This document shows, one piece after another, positions 7,053-15,350 of a stretch of DNA of 64,000 nt. The position numbers and the translations under genes were made by a program. Source of the DNA: Salinivenus lutea (GTDB taxonomy: Bacteria > Bacteroidota > Rhodothermia > Rhodothermales > Salinibacteraceae). A model generated the notes under the pieces. The model worked only from the letters and a program-made list of their open reading frames with translations, made no database searches and was not told where the DNA came from. Location: positions 1 through 64,000 of the forward strand of contig NCRC01000014.1 of the NCBI GenBank assembly GCA_002894685.1. The letters are read 5' to 3'. Numbering within the stretch: the first letter of the stretch is position 1; every line of letters begins with the position of its first letter.

Positions 7053-8297
7053 TCAGTCGTCCTCGTCCTCTATCTCCTGGAAGGGCGCGAGGGCCTCCTC
7101 TACGGGGCGGGCGTCGGGGAACCAGCTGAGAATGTCGCGGATGACCTCGTCGAGCAGCGCGTCGGGGCAGGAGGCGCCGGAGGTCAGGAGCACGTCGACC
7201 GGCGGGTCGTCCGCGGGGAACCAGTGCTCGGTGGTCTCCTCCGTCTTGGTGTGAATGTCGAAGTGCTGAATCTCGGCGGGCCCCTCAAATTCCCCGGCGT
7301 CGCGGATGAAGTAGGTGGGCATGTACTCTTCGCAGAGCTCCACCAGATGGCTCGTGTTCGACGAGTTGTAGCCGCCCACGATGAGGCCGAGGTCGGCCCC
7401 GTCCTCAATCAGCGCCTTGGTCGCGCTCTGATTCTCGTTGGTGGCGTAGCAGAGCGTGTCGGAGGTGTCGGCAAAGTGCTCCTTCACGTCGGCCTCGCCG
7501 TAGCGGTCGATCATCGCCTCGCGCATGAGGTCGGCGATGGCGGCCGTCTCCTCCGCGAGCATGGTGGTCTGGTTCACCACGCCCAGCTTCTGCAGGTCCG
7601 TCTCCGGGTCGAAGCCCTCGGAGTACTTGTCGTCGAAGTAGTCGTAGAAGAAGTCGGTGTCCTTCTCGCCCCGAATCACCTTCGCCAGCTCCTGTGCCTC
7701 CTCCATGTCGCGCACCACCACGACCGGCCCTTCCTCCTTGGCGTGCGAGAAGGTGGCACGGGTTTCCTCGTGGTAGCGCTTGCCGTGCACGATGATGGAG
7801 TAGTCGTCGTCCCCGATCTGGGAGCTTTTGCGCCACACCTTTTCGACGAACGGGCAGGTGGTGTCGTACGACGCGGTGTCGACCCCAATCTCCTCGAGTG
7901 TCTGTTCCACTTCCAGCGTCGTCCCGAACGCCGGAATGATGACCACATCGTCGGGCGTCAGCTCCTCGAACGGGATGAGCTGCTCGCCCTTCGTGGTGCG
8001 GAGAAACTGAATGCCCCGCTCGCGCAGGTCCTCGTTCACGTGCGGGTTGTGGATCATCTCCGACAGGAGAAAGATCCGTTTGTCCGGGTTTTCCTCCAGC
8101 GCCTCGTAGGCGATCTCGATGGCCTGCTCCACGCCGAAGCAGAAGCCGAAGTGCCGGGCAATTTTGAAGCGCACCGGCCCAAAGTCGATAATGGACGGCG
8201 AGAGGTCTTTCTTGCGCGGGTCGGTGGCCTGGCGCGCGTCCTTGACCGTCGAGATGATGGGGCTCTGGTAGAACGTCGGGACGTCGAACTGGCGCAT
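7053..8297 (-). CDS. ispH: 4-hydroxy-3-methylbut-2-enyl diphosphate reductase
   Basis: Last enzyme of the MEP pathway, an Fe-S protein that reduces HMBPP to IPP and DMAPP. The three cluster cysteines are visible: C53 in HFGFCFGVEQAI, C148 in TTCPFVEKVW, and C377 in TSGASCPDALLDE. The TNENQSAT substrate motif and VGGYNSSNTSHLVELCEE are also present. At 414 residues it is longer than the E. coli enzyme (about 316), with an N-terminal extension of about 40 residues and extra acidic loops. Such longer IspH forms are known in Bacteroidota and cyanobacteria. The ATG at 8297 is preferred over one 60 bp upstream. First gene of a three-gene minus-strand group. Confidence 0.95.
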   Translation of the reverse strand: MRQFDVPTFYQSPIISTVKDARQATDPRKKDLSPSIIDFGPVRFKIARHFGFCFGVEQAIEIAYEALEENPDKRIFLLSEMIHNPHVNEDLRERGIQFLRTTKGEQLIPFEELTPDDVVIIPAFGTTLEVEQTLEEIGVDTASYDTTCPFVEKVWRKSSQIGDDDYSIIVHGKRYHEETRATFSHAKEEGPVVVVRDMEEAQELAKVIRGEKDTDFFYDYFDDKYSEGFDPETDLQKLGVVNQTTMLAEETAAIADLMREAMIDRYGEADVKEHFADTSDTLCYATNENQSATKALIEDGADLGLIVGGYNSSNTSHLVELCEEYMPTYFIRDAGEFEGPAEIQHFDIHTKTEETTEHWFPADDPPVDVLLTSGASCPDALLDEVIRDILSWFPDARPVEEALAPFQEIEDEDD

Positions 8298-8492
8298 GAA
8301 GCGAGGGGGGCTTGGAGAAAAACCAGTAGCATCCGCTCGTACGCGAGGGGGGAGCACAGGTTCAGGCGAGCGGGCGCGGCGGGCGCCCCGGGGCCCGAGG
8401 CCAATGAGGAGACCGCGGGCGGCGAACGATGGGGCGGGCGTGGGGGTTCACGGACCCGCGACCCGCACCCGTCAAACGACGACTTGTCCCGC

Positions 8493-9668
8493 ATGATTGA
8501 CACGTTCCAGTCCGACGCCGACGCGCTTTTTGCGTCGGTCGTTGCCCTTCGTCGCACGCTGCACCGCCACCCGGAGCTGTCGGGGGAGGAGCACGAGACG
8601 GCCCGCCGGGTGGCCGAGCGCCTCCGCGAGCTGGGGGTGGAGGCGGTGCAGACCGGCGTAAATGGCACCGGCGTCGTGGCGACGCTCGAGGGGGAGCGCC
8701 CCGGCCCCACGGTGCTCCTCCGGGCCGACATGGATGCGTTGCCGATTCAGGAGGAGACGGGCCTTGAGTTTGCCTCGGAGGTGGACGGCGTGATGCACGC
8801 CTGCGGCCACGACGTGCACACCGCCTCGCTGCTGGGGACCGCCGCCATTCTGGCCCGCCACCGCGACCAGCTCCACGGGCGGGTGCGCTTCTGCTTTCAG
8901 CCGCACGAGGAGCGCCTGCCGGGCGGGGCGCAGGGCATGATTGAGGCCGGCGTGCTGGCGGGCGTCGACGCCGTGTTCGGGCAGCACATCAAACCGGACC
9001 TGCCGGCGGGCACCCTTGGCGTGCGGGCGGGGGCGGCCATGGCGTCGAGCGACGAGGTCTACGTCACGGTGACGGGCGAGGGGGGGCACGCCGCCGAGCC
9101 GCACGAGCTGGCCGCGGACGCGACCTACGTGGGCAGCCAGATCGTCGGGGCGCTCCAGTCGGTGATCAGCCGCCACTGCCCGCCCGATGTGCCGTCGATC
9201 CTCACCATCGGACGCCTCATCGCCGACGGGGCGACCAACGTGATCCCCGAGACGGCGCGGCTGGAGGGCACCTTCCGGGCGATGGACGAGGCGTGGCGGG
9301 GCCGGGGGCACAACCTCATCCGGCGCGTGGCGACCCGCACGGCGGAGGCGCACGGCGCCACCGCCGACGTGGAGATTCACACCGGATACCCTGCGCTCTA
9401 CAACCACGAGGACGAGGCCCATCTCGTAGCGGACGCGGCCCGCGAGTACGTGGGGCCGGAACGGGCGCTCGACGTGGACCGGTGGTTTGCCGGGGAGGAC
9501 TTTGCCTATTTCCTGCAGGAGCGGCCCGGGGCGTTCTACCAGCTGGGCGTGGGCAGCGCGCACGGGCTCCACACGGCGGGCCTGAACGTGGACGAGGAGG
9601 CCCTGCGGGCAAGCACCGGCTTCATGGCGTACGTGGCGTGGCGGTATGGTCGGGAGCACGCCGCCTAG
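8493..9668 (+). CDS. M20D amidohydrolase (N-acyl amino acid or hippurate hydrolase type)
   Basis: 391 residues. Motifs of the M20D subfamily in order: LHRHPELSGEEHET, LLRADMDALPIQEETG, MHACGHDVHTASLLG, FCFQPHEERLPGGAQGMIEAG, VFGQHIKPDLPAGT, and near the end WFAGEDFAYFLQERPGAFYQLG. The His, Asp and Glu metal and catalytic positions are intact. Members hydrolyse N-acyl or N-benzoyl amino acids, or indole-acetyl conjugates; the substrate here is unknown. The ATG at 8493 begins the family-aligned sequence; upstream frame is arginine-rich antisense. Divergent from ispH, with a 195-bp intergenic region. Confidence 0.9.
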   Translation: MIDTFQSDADALFASVVALRRTLHRHPELSGEEHETARRVAERLRELGVEAVQTGVNGTGVVATLEGERPGPTVLLRADMDALPIQEETGLEFASEVDGVMHACGHDVHTASLLGTAAILARHRDQLHGRVRFCFQPHEERLPGGAQGMIEAGVLAGVDAVFGQHIKPDLPAGTLGVRAGAAMASSDEVYVTVTGEGGHAAEPHELAADATYVGSQIVGALQSVISRHCPPDVPSILTIGRLIADGATNVIPETARLEGTFRAMDEAWRGRGHNLIRRVATRTAEAHGATADVEIHTGYPALYNHEDEAHLVADAAREYVGPERALDVDRWFAGEDFAYFLQERPGAFYQLGVGSAHGLHTAGLNVDEEALRASTGFMAYVAWRYGREHAA

Positions 9669-9672
9669 CGTC

Positions 9673-10152
9673 TCAGTATTCGATGCGCTCCTCGTAATTG
9701 GCCCAGGCCTCGAACGGGCGACGGGCCGCCACGCCGTCGTGCTGCTCCATGGGGATGCGGCGGCGGGGCGGCGGCTTGTCGATTTCCTCGTAGATGTGCG
9801 CGTCGTCGAAGCCGGCCGCGGCGGCCTGGTCACTGGTTGCGGCGTACACCACGCGGTCGAGCCGGGTCCAGTAGATGGCGCCCAGGCACATGGGGCACGG
9901 CTCGCAGGACGAGTACAGGGTGCAGCCGGTCAGTTCGAAGTCGCCCCGCGCCTCGCACGCCGCCCGGATGGCGGTGATCTCGGCGTGGGCCGTCGGGTCG
10001 TTTTCGGTCGTCACCCGATTGGTGCCCGTCGCGATGACGTCGTCGTCCGACACAACGAGCGCCGCAAAGGGGCCTCCGCGCCCGGACTGGACGTTCGTGA
10101 CGGCCAGGGTTACGGCCTCCTGCAGAAAGTCGGCGGGCGTAGGAGAAGACAT
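9673..10152 (-). CDS. guaD: guanine deaminase
   Basis: Zinc-dependent deaminase of the CDA fold, 159 residues, converting guanine to xanthine. Zinc site: H56-A-E58 (catalytic Glu) in DPTAHAEITAIR, and C86-x-x-C89 in SSCEPCPMCLGAIYW. The C-terminal signature AGFDDAHIYEEIDKP, followed by PFEAWANYEERIEY, matches the Bacillus GuaD type rather than tRNA adenosine deaminase (TadA), which lacks this tail. The ATG at 10152 gives the normal length. It converges tail to tail on the M20D gene, with stops 4 bp apart. Confidence 0.85.
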   Translation of the reverse strand: MSSPTPADFLQEAVTLAVTNVQSGRGGPFAALVVSDDDVIATGTNRVTTENDPTAHAEITAIRAACEARGDFELTGCTLYSSCEPCPMCLGAIYWTRLDRVVYAATSDQAAAAGFDDAHIYEEIDKPPPRRRIPMEQHDGVAARRPFEAWANYEERIEY

Positions 10153-10297
10153 GAGGAGAGGAGGAAGTCCGAAAGAGACGACCCCCGACTCAAAGACCCA
10201 GGCCCGTCGTCGTTCCGACGGGCGGCCGGGGTTGCACCCGGTCCCCGAAAGCGTTTTCTTGCGCGTACGCGATTCTGTTGAAGGCGTCTCCCGGCCC

Positions 10298-11488
10298 ATG
10301 GCCCCTTCGTCTCACTTTTCGTTTGCCACTCGCGCCCAGTCGCTGGAGCAGAGCGACATCCGTGCCGTCACCCAGCGGGTCGAAGAGGTGGGCGGCATCA
10401 ACCTGGGGCAGGGCATCTGCGACCTGCCGACGCCCGAGCCGCTGCGGGCGGGCGCCCAGCGGGCAATTGCCGACGACGAGTCAATCTACTCGCACTACGC
10501 GGGCATCGAGCCGCTCCGCCGCGCCATCCTGGAGAAGGAGCAGGCCTACAACGAGGTGCCCGCCACCTCGCCCGAGGAGGTCGTTGTGGGCGTGGGCTCG
10601 ACGGGCGTGTTCGTGACCGCCGCCATGTCGCTGCTGGAGGCCGGGGACGAGGTCGTGCTCTTCGAGCCGTTCTACGGCTACCACCGCAACATCCTGGAGC
10701 TCACCGGGGCCACCGTCCGGTACGTGCCGCTGGGCGGGCCCGAGTCCACGTTCGATCCCGAGGCCGTGGAGGCCGCCATCACCGACGACGCCAAGGTGAT
10801 CGTCGTCAACACCCCGGCCAACCCGAGCGGGAAGGTGTGGACGCGCGAGGAGCTGTCCGACCTGCTCGACCTGATGGAGCGGCACGACCTCGTGGCGATT
10901 ACCGACGAGATCTACGAGTACATGCTCTACGACGGGGCGGAGCACGTGTCGCTGGCGAGCCTGCCGGGCGCCTACGACCGCACGATCACACTCTCCGGCT
11001 TCTCGAAAACCTACAACGTGACGGGCTGGCGACTCGGCTACGGCGTGGCCCCGGCCCCGCTCGCGGAGCGGATGGGGCTCATGAACGACCTGCTGTACAT
11101 TTGTGCGCCGCGCCCCCTGCAGCACGCGGCCCTCGCGGCGTTTGAGGACCTGAGCGACGACTATTTCGAGCAGCTACGGGCCGACTACGCCGAGCGGCGG
11201 GCCCTGCTGTGCGAGACGCTGGAGGCGATCGGCTTTGAGGTGCCTCGGCCCGAGGGGGCGTACTATGCCCTTGCGGACTTCAGCCCCCTGGCGGCGACCC
11301 GGGACGGCTTTGCCGACGACGCGGCGGCGTGCGAGACCCTGGTGCAGGAGGCGAAGATCGCGAGTGTCACGGGCCGGTCGTTCTACGACGACCCGGCCGA
11401 CGGTCGCCGGCAACTGCGCTTCTGCTTCGCGAAGGAGCTGCCGGTGCTGCGGCAGGCGTGTGAGCAGCTCCGCGCGGCGTTTGGCTAG
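10298..11488 (+). CDS. PLP-dependent aminotransferase, class I/II
   Basis: 396 residues of fold-type I aminotransferase. NLGQGICDLPTPEPL at the start, YSHYAGIEPLRRAI (substrate loop), VIVVNTPANPSGKVW, DEIYEYMLYDG, and the PLP lysine K237 in LSGFSKTYNVTGWRLGY. Its closest resemblance is to kynurenine/aspartate aminotransferase-like enzymes (YbdL/KAT type), which often act on methionine, glutamine or aromatic amino acids. A precise substrate cannot be given. The start at 10298 follows an AT-poor 145-bp divergent spacer from guaD. Upstream in-frame codons are antisense to guaD. Confidence 0.88.
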   Translation: MAPSSHFSFATRAQSLEQSDIRAVTQRVEEVGGINLGQGICDLPTPEPLRAGAQRAIADDESIYSHYAGIEPLRRAILEKEQAYNEVPATSPEEVVVGVGSTGVFVTAAMSLLEAGDEVVLFEPFYGYHRNILELTGATVRYVPLGGPESTFDPEAVEAAITDDAKVIVVNTPANPSGKVWTREELSDLLDLMERHDLVAITDEIYEYMLYDGAEHVSLASLPGAYDRTITLSGFSKTYNVTGWRLGYGVAPAPLAERMGLMNDLLYICAPRPLQHAALAAFEDLSDDYFEQLRADYAERRALLCETLEAIGFEVPRPEGAYYALADFSPLAATRDGFADDAAACETLVQEAKIASVTGRSFYDDPADGRRQLRFCFAKELPVLRQACEQLRAAFG

Positions 11489-11521
11489 GCGTTGGGGGGC
11501 GTAGAAGGGAAGGCGTGGGGG

Positions 11522-12328
11522 CTACTCAGGGACGCAGGCCCGCACCTCGTCGGCGTCGAGGAGGTGGCGAGGCCCGTCGTCGAGCCGACTGCGGGCCCGC
11601 TCCAGGTCGTCGGGCGTGTTGCAGTGGAGGCGGAGGGCGTCCCGCTCGGGCAGGCGAACGGCCTCGACGGTCGTGCGCTGGGCCACGACGTGGAGGAAGC
11701 GGCCGAGGGTGTCGGGGTCGCCGCCGGTGCGAAGGTAGGGCTCGACCGTGGCCAGGGCACCGGGCGTCAGCAGGTGCCAGGAGGGGCAGATGCGGGTGCT
11801 GTCGGTGTCGCCTGGGTCTTCCACAAGCCCCCGAACGCGCGGCCCGTCGAGCTGTAGCACGCTGCTCTGGCGCCGCCGCTGCGGGTCGGGCTCGTGGAGG
11901 GCCAACACACGGCTCGTGGTGCGGTCGAAGGCGTTGAGGAGCGGGGCGAGCGGAAAGCGGTACAGGCTGTCGCCGCCGCTCACGAGGGCGCCGTCGGAGG
12001 GGAGAGCGGTTTCCGTGAGAAGAAAATGCAGGTCGCCGACCGCACCGCGCTGCTCGTCGGGGGCGGTCACGCCGTCGTCGTGGATCGAGAGCGCAATCCC
12101 GTCGTCGCCCAGCGCGCCGCGCCAGTCGTCGGCCCAGGCCCGGAAGGCGTCGGCGTCGCGGTGGTTGACCGCAACGTGGATGGTGTCGAGGGCCGTCCAG
12201 CCCCGCAGGTCGTCCAGCAGGTGGTCGAGGAGCGGACGGCCGGCGACGGGGAGGAGCGACTTGGGCGTCTCGTCCGTAAGCGGCCGCATGCGGGTGCCGA
12301 AGCCGGCGCAGAGGAGGTAGGCAGTCAC
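11522..12328 (-). CDS. sugar-phosphate nucleotidyltransferase
   Basis: 268 residues. The nucleotide-binding signature is at the very N-terminus: [33 protein letters not shown]. The metal-binding region is [14 protein letters not shown] (GD in place of the usual DGD). The family is NTP_transferase (GlmU N-domain, RmlA, MurNAc-1-P uridylyltransferase MurU-like). The short length without a left-handed helix domain fits a MurU- or mannose-1-P-guanylyltransferase-like enzyme; the sugar is unknown. The start is GTG at 12328, because the conserved motif begins five residues later. Part of a minus-strand run with the phosphatase upstream (about 175 bp). Confidence 0.8.
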   Translation of the reverse strand: MTAYLLCAGFGTRMRPLTDETPKSLLPVAGRPLLDHLLDDLRGWTALDTIHVAVNHRDADAFRAWADDWRGALGDDGIALSIHDDGVTAPDEQRGAVGDLHFLLTETALPSDGALVSGGDSLYRFPLAPLLNAFDRTTSRVLALHEPDPQRRRQSSVLQLDGPRVRGLVEDPGDTDSTRICPSWHLLTPGALATVEPYLRTGGDPDTLGRFLHVVAQRTTVEAVRLPERDALRLHCNTPDDLERARSRLDDGPRHLLDADEVRACVPE

Positions 12329-12503
12329 GGTAGGGGGACGTGTGAGGGGACGGGGGCTCCGTGCTGGAATCGGGAGGCGGGCAGGAGCAAAGTAGAGGGA
12401 GGGGCGGGCGTCCGGGGATCGGCGCGGCGGAACGTGTCCCAATCCTCACGCTGTCGTCCCGCCGTTCCCGACACGGGCGCACCAGTTGTGCGCATTCCAA
12501 CAC

Positions 12504-13514
12504 TTACGAGTCGGCCTGTTCCGCGGCCCGGAGGGCCTCAATCACCCGGTCGTGCAGCGGGCCGTTGGTGGCGACGACACCGGTGTTTGCCTCGAGGAGC
12601 GGGCCGTGCGTAAAGTCGAGCGGCTCGCCGTGCATGTCGGTGACAGTGCCCCCGGCGGCCTCCACGACGAGCGCTCCGGCGGCGTGGTCCCAGATGCGCT
12701 CCGTGTAGTCGGTGCCGGGGCGGGGCAGGCGCAGATAGATTTCGGCGTCGCCCCGCGCCACGACGGCGTACTTGCACTGGCTGTCGATGCGGAGGGGCGC
12801 CTCCGTGATGCCGAGGCGCTCGCCCGCGGCGGCGGCCAGGCCGCGCGAACTGTGCGACGAGACGAACGACTCGGTGAAGCGGCTCTGGGCCGGCTCCGTC
12901 GTGTCGCTGGTGTGAACGGACCGGGCCTCGGTCTCCTCGTGCGGGTCCACGGGCAGCTGCGTTGTGCCCTCGCCCCGCTCGGCGAGAAAGACCTGCCCGC
13001 GGGACGCCGGGTCGTCGAAGTTCAGGGTTGGGGGCAGGTAGGGACACCCCAGCGCGGCCACCTGCGGCACGCCGTCGACCACGAGGGCGAGCGCGATGGC
13101 GTACTGGTCGCCCCGCACGAAGCCCTTGGTGCCGTCGATCGGGTCAATCGTCCAGTAGCGATCGGCGTAGTCGCGGGCGGTGCCGTGGTCGATCCACCCG
13201 AAGACGTCCTCGGGCGTGGCGTCCGGGTGGTGGGCCCGCACCTGATCGACGACGCGCGTGCGCACCGCGGCGTTCGCGTCGGCCCGGAGGGCGGAGGCAT
13301 CTTCCTCGCCGATGACGGGATCGTCCGGAAAGGCCGAGTGCAGGGCCTCGCAGACGAGCGCCTGGCTCCCAAAGTCGGCGACGGTGACGGGCGTGCGGTC
13401 GTCCTTTTCGAGCACGTCGCCGTCCATGGTGGCGCGGACGGACTGGCAGAGGGTGGCGGCGGCCCGAACGGCGTCGAGCGCCACCGATCGTTCGTGGTCG
13501 TAGGCGTCGGACAT
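12504..13514 (-). CDS. 3'(2'),5'-bisphosphate nucleotidase (HAL2/CysQ-like)
   Basis: 336 residues of the lithium-sensitive inositol monophosphatase superfamily. Signatures: PVTVADFGSQALV, VIGEEDAS (metal Glu), YWTIDPIDGTKGFVRGDQYAIALAL (metal motif DPIDGTKGF) and IWDHAAGALVVEAAGGTVTDM. The long insert between these blocks is typical of HAL2/SAL1 proteins, which convert PAP (3'-phosphoadenosine 5'-phosphate) to AMP and so protect sulfate assimilation. HAL2 is a salt-sensitivity target in yeast, notable in a halophile, but that link is only inference. The ATG at 13514 gives a family-length protein. Confidence 0.85.
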   Translation of the reverse strand: MSDAYDHERSVALDAVRAAATLCQSVRATMDGDVLEKDDRTPVTVADFGSQALVCEALHSAFPDDPVIGEEDASALRADANAAVRTRVVDQVRAHHPDATPEDVFGWIDHGTARDYADRYWTIDPIDGTKGFVRGDQYAIALALVVDGVPQVAALGCPYLPPTLNFDDPASRGQVFLAERGEGTTQLPVDPHEETEARSVHTSDTTEPAQSRFTESFVSSHSSRGLAAAAGERLGITEAPLRIDSQCKYAVVARGDAEIYLRLPRPGTDYTERIWDHAAGALVVEAAGGTVTDMHGEPLDFTHGPLLEANTGVVATNGPLHDRVIEALRAAEQADS

Positions 13515-13618
13515 GAGGCAGGAGAATTGTCAGGAAAAGGGTCGATTCACAACGTAGGGGGGCGGCGGCAGGATGTGCAGGCCCCGCGCCGTGTTTGTCG
13601 AGGTTTTGCAGGGGCGAC

Positions 13619-14083
13619 TCACCGGGCGTGGTCCAGCAGGTCGGCGTAGCGGGGCAGGTCGTCCAGAAAGGTGTAGGAGCGGTCGTCGAAGTCGATGCGG
13701 CAGGCGTAGTGCACGTGCCCGTTGGTGACGACGAGGAAGGGGGCGCCGAGGACGAGGTTGTACCCGGCGCCCTGGTCGAAGGCGTCCTGCCCGATCGAGA
13801 CGCGGGGCGCCTTGCACTCGACCAGGAGCAGCGGCTCGCCCTGCCGGTCGTGCGCGAGGATGTCGGCCCGGCGCGGCTGGCCCTGGTACCGAAAACTGGC
13901 CTCCACGGCGACGAGGCCCTGGGGCACGCCCTGCTCCTGGATGAGGTACTGCACGAAGTGCTGCCGCACCCACTCCTCGGGCGTCAGCCGTACGTAGGTG
14001 TGCCGGACCGGATCGTACACGACGCGCCCGTCTGTCCGATCCTCGATCCGAAAGTCGTACGCCGGCAGGTTGAGGGGGTCCAC
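13619..14083 (-). CDS. stand-alone HsdR N-terminal-like nuclease domain protein
   Basis: 154 residues. It resembles the type I restriction enzyme R-subunit N-terminal domain (PF13588). DPVRHTYVRLTPEEWVRQHF is followed by the PD-(D/E)xK nuclease core: ADILAHDRQGEPLLLVECKAP (Asp, then E-x-K), then AGYNLVLGAPFLVVTNG. No helicase, HsdM or HsdS genes are nearby, so this is not a restriction system in context. Solo copies of this domain are common in Bacteroidota and their role is not established. It sits between the CysQ-like gene and the CrtC-like gene, same strand, with gaps of about 70-100 bp. Confidence 0.75.
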   Translation of the reverse strand: MDPLNLPAYDFRIEDRTDGRVVYDPVRHTYVRLTPEEWVRQHFVQYLIQEQGVPQGLVAVEASFRYQGQPRRADILAHDRQGEPLLLVECKAPRVSIGQDAFDQGAGYNLVLGAPFLVVTNGHVHYACRIDFDDRSYTFLDDLPRYADLLDHAR

Positions 14084-14155
14084 GAGACGGCAGGGACGGG
14101 CATGAACGAGGCAAGAGGCGGGCAGGGCGTCCGAGGGGCCGCCTCCAGAAACCGA

Positions 14156-15328
14156 TCAGGAGGCGGGCGAGGCGGCGCTGTCGCCGTAGCCGGTGAGCTC
14201 CACGTAGCCGCGGCCGGTGTCGGAGCCGCTCACGCGCACGGCGCCCTCCCAGTACCGCACGGAGACGTCCATCTCCTGGTTCGGCAGGAGGGCCGTCACG
14301 CGCACGTCCACGTCGGCGGAGGGGATGCGCAGGCGCCAGGCAATGGGGTACGTGTGCGTGCCGTCGGGCGAGGTCCAGGTGTCGAGCACGTCCAGCGTCA
14401 CCTCGTCCCGCGCAATCGGGGTGGTGTCGCCGTCCGGCCCCACGATGGTGCCTTCGCTGAAGCGACTGGCCGAGCCGTCCGTGTTGCGGAGCTGGTAGTA
14501 CATGAGGTCGCGGCCGTCGTCGAGCTGGAGGGCAAACCAGTCCCAGCCCTCCTGGTCGGGGCCGAGGGCCGAGGTGCTCCACTCGCGGTCCATCCAGCTC
14601 TGGCCCGTGACCTGTGTGGTGTCGCCCCCGCTCACGACGGTGCCCTCCGTGGCGAGTCGGGTGTACGAGTAGTAGTAGGAGGCGTTGCCGACGCCGGGGC
14701 CTTTTTGGCTGAGTCCGCGATCGCCCTGGAGGATGCGCGGCTTTTGGGGGCGCACCGTCAGGTCGATGGCGGCGCCGTCCTGCTGGGCGCGCAGGCGGAG
14801 GGGAAACGGCTCCGGGCCGACGCTCTCCATCGACCAGTCTTCCAGCCACACGCGGAGCGGGTCGGCGTGTGCGCCGGCCAGCCCCGCCCCGCCCCGCCCG
14901 AAGCGCTCGTCGGCGTAGAAGGCCTGCCCCGCGCTGTCGGTGACGGCGAAGTGGGCCATGTAGAACTGGTTGGTCCGCCAGTCGGAGGCCGATCGGGGGC
15001 GCGTGGTGTCCGACGGGGGCGCGAGGGCAAAACGAAAGATCGTCAGCTCGTAGCCGAAGGGGCGGCCGTCGGGCCCGTTCAGGTTGCCGGTGAGGTACCA
15101 CCACTCGTTTTTGTAGCCGGGGTGGGGGCCGTGGTCCGCCGGAAAGGTGAACGCGCGACTCTCCGCGGCGCGCCGGTACCCAGTCGTGTCGCTGCTCATC
15201 GCATCGGCGACCGAGACGGACGCCTGGAGGCGGTCCGCCTCGGGGTCGGAGGTGAGCCAGTAGGCGCCGAGGCCGAGGGCCACCGCGAGGGCGACGAGGC
15301 CAACACTGAGCGTGCGGGAGCGGGACAT
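14156..15328 (-). CDS. CrtC/AttH-like lipocalin-domain exported protein
   Basis: 390 residues with an N-terminal membrane or signal segment (TLSVGLVALAVALGLGAYWL, residues 6-25). The body matches the AttH/CrtC family: FPADHGPHPGYKNEWWYLTGNL, GYELTIFRF, NQFYMAHFAV, GQSWMDREWSTS, WDWFALQLDDGRDLMYYQL. CrtC is carotenoid 1,2-hydratase, but AttH-type proteins next to ABC transporters are separate and of unknown substrate. Here the gene lies 22 bp after a double-FtsX permease and its ATPase. That arrangement is the att-like one, so I favour a transport or envelope role over carotenoid hydration. Confidence 0.8.
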   Translation of the reverse strand: MSRSRTLSVGLVALAVALGLGAYWLTSDPEADRLQASVSVADAMSSDTTGYRRAAESRAFTFPADHGPHPGYKNEWWYLTGNLNGPDGRPFGYELTIFRFALAPPSDTTRPRSASDWRTNQFYMAHFAVTDSAGQAFYADERFGRGGAGLAGAHADPLRVWLEDWSMESVGPEPFPLRLRAQQDGAAIDLTVRPQKPRILQGDRGLSQKGPGVGNASYYYSYTRLATEGTVVSGGDTTQVTGQSWMDREWSTSALGPDQEGWDWFALQLDDGRDLMYYQLRNTDGSASRFSEGTIVGPDGDTTPIARDEVTLDVLDTWTSPDGTHTYPIAWRLRIPSADVDVRVTALLPNQEMDVSVRYWEGAVRVSGSDTGRGYVELTGYGDSAASPAS

Positions 15329-15350
15329 TGGGGAAGCGGGGAGGGTGAGG

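Noticed and set aside
13619-14083. Type I restriction-modification system
   Set aside because: Only an R-subunit N-terminal-like domain is present; no HsdM, HsdS or helicase part in the neighbourhood.
14156-15328. Annotation as carotenoid 1,2-hydratase (CrtC) proper
   Set aside because: The family includes many AttH-type proteins beside ABC transporters, and this gene has a signal or anchor and sits in such an operon. Enzymatic assignment cannot be supported.
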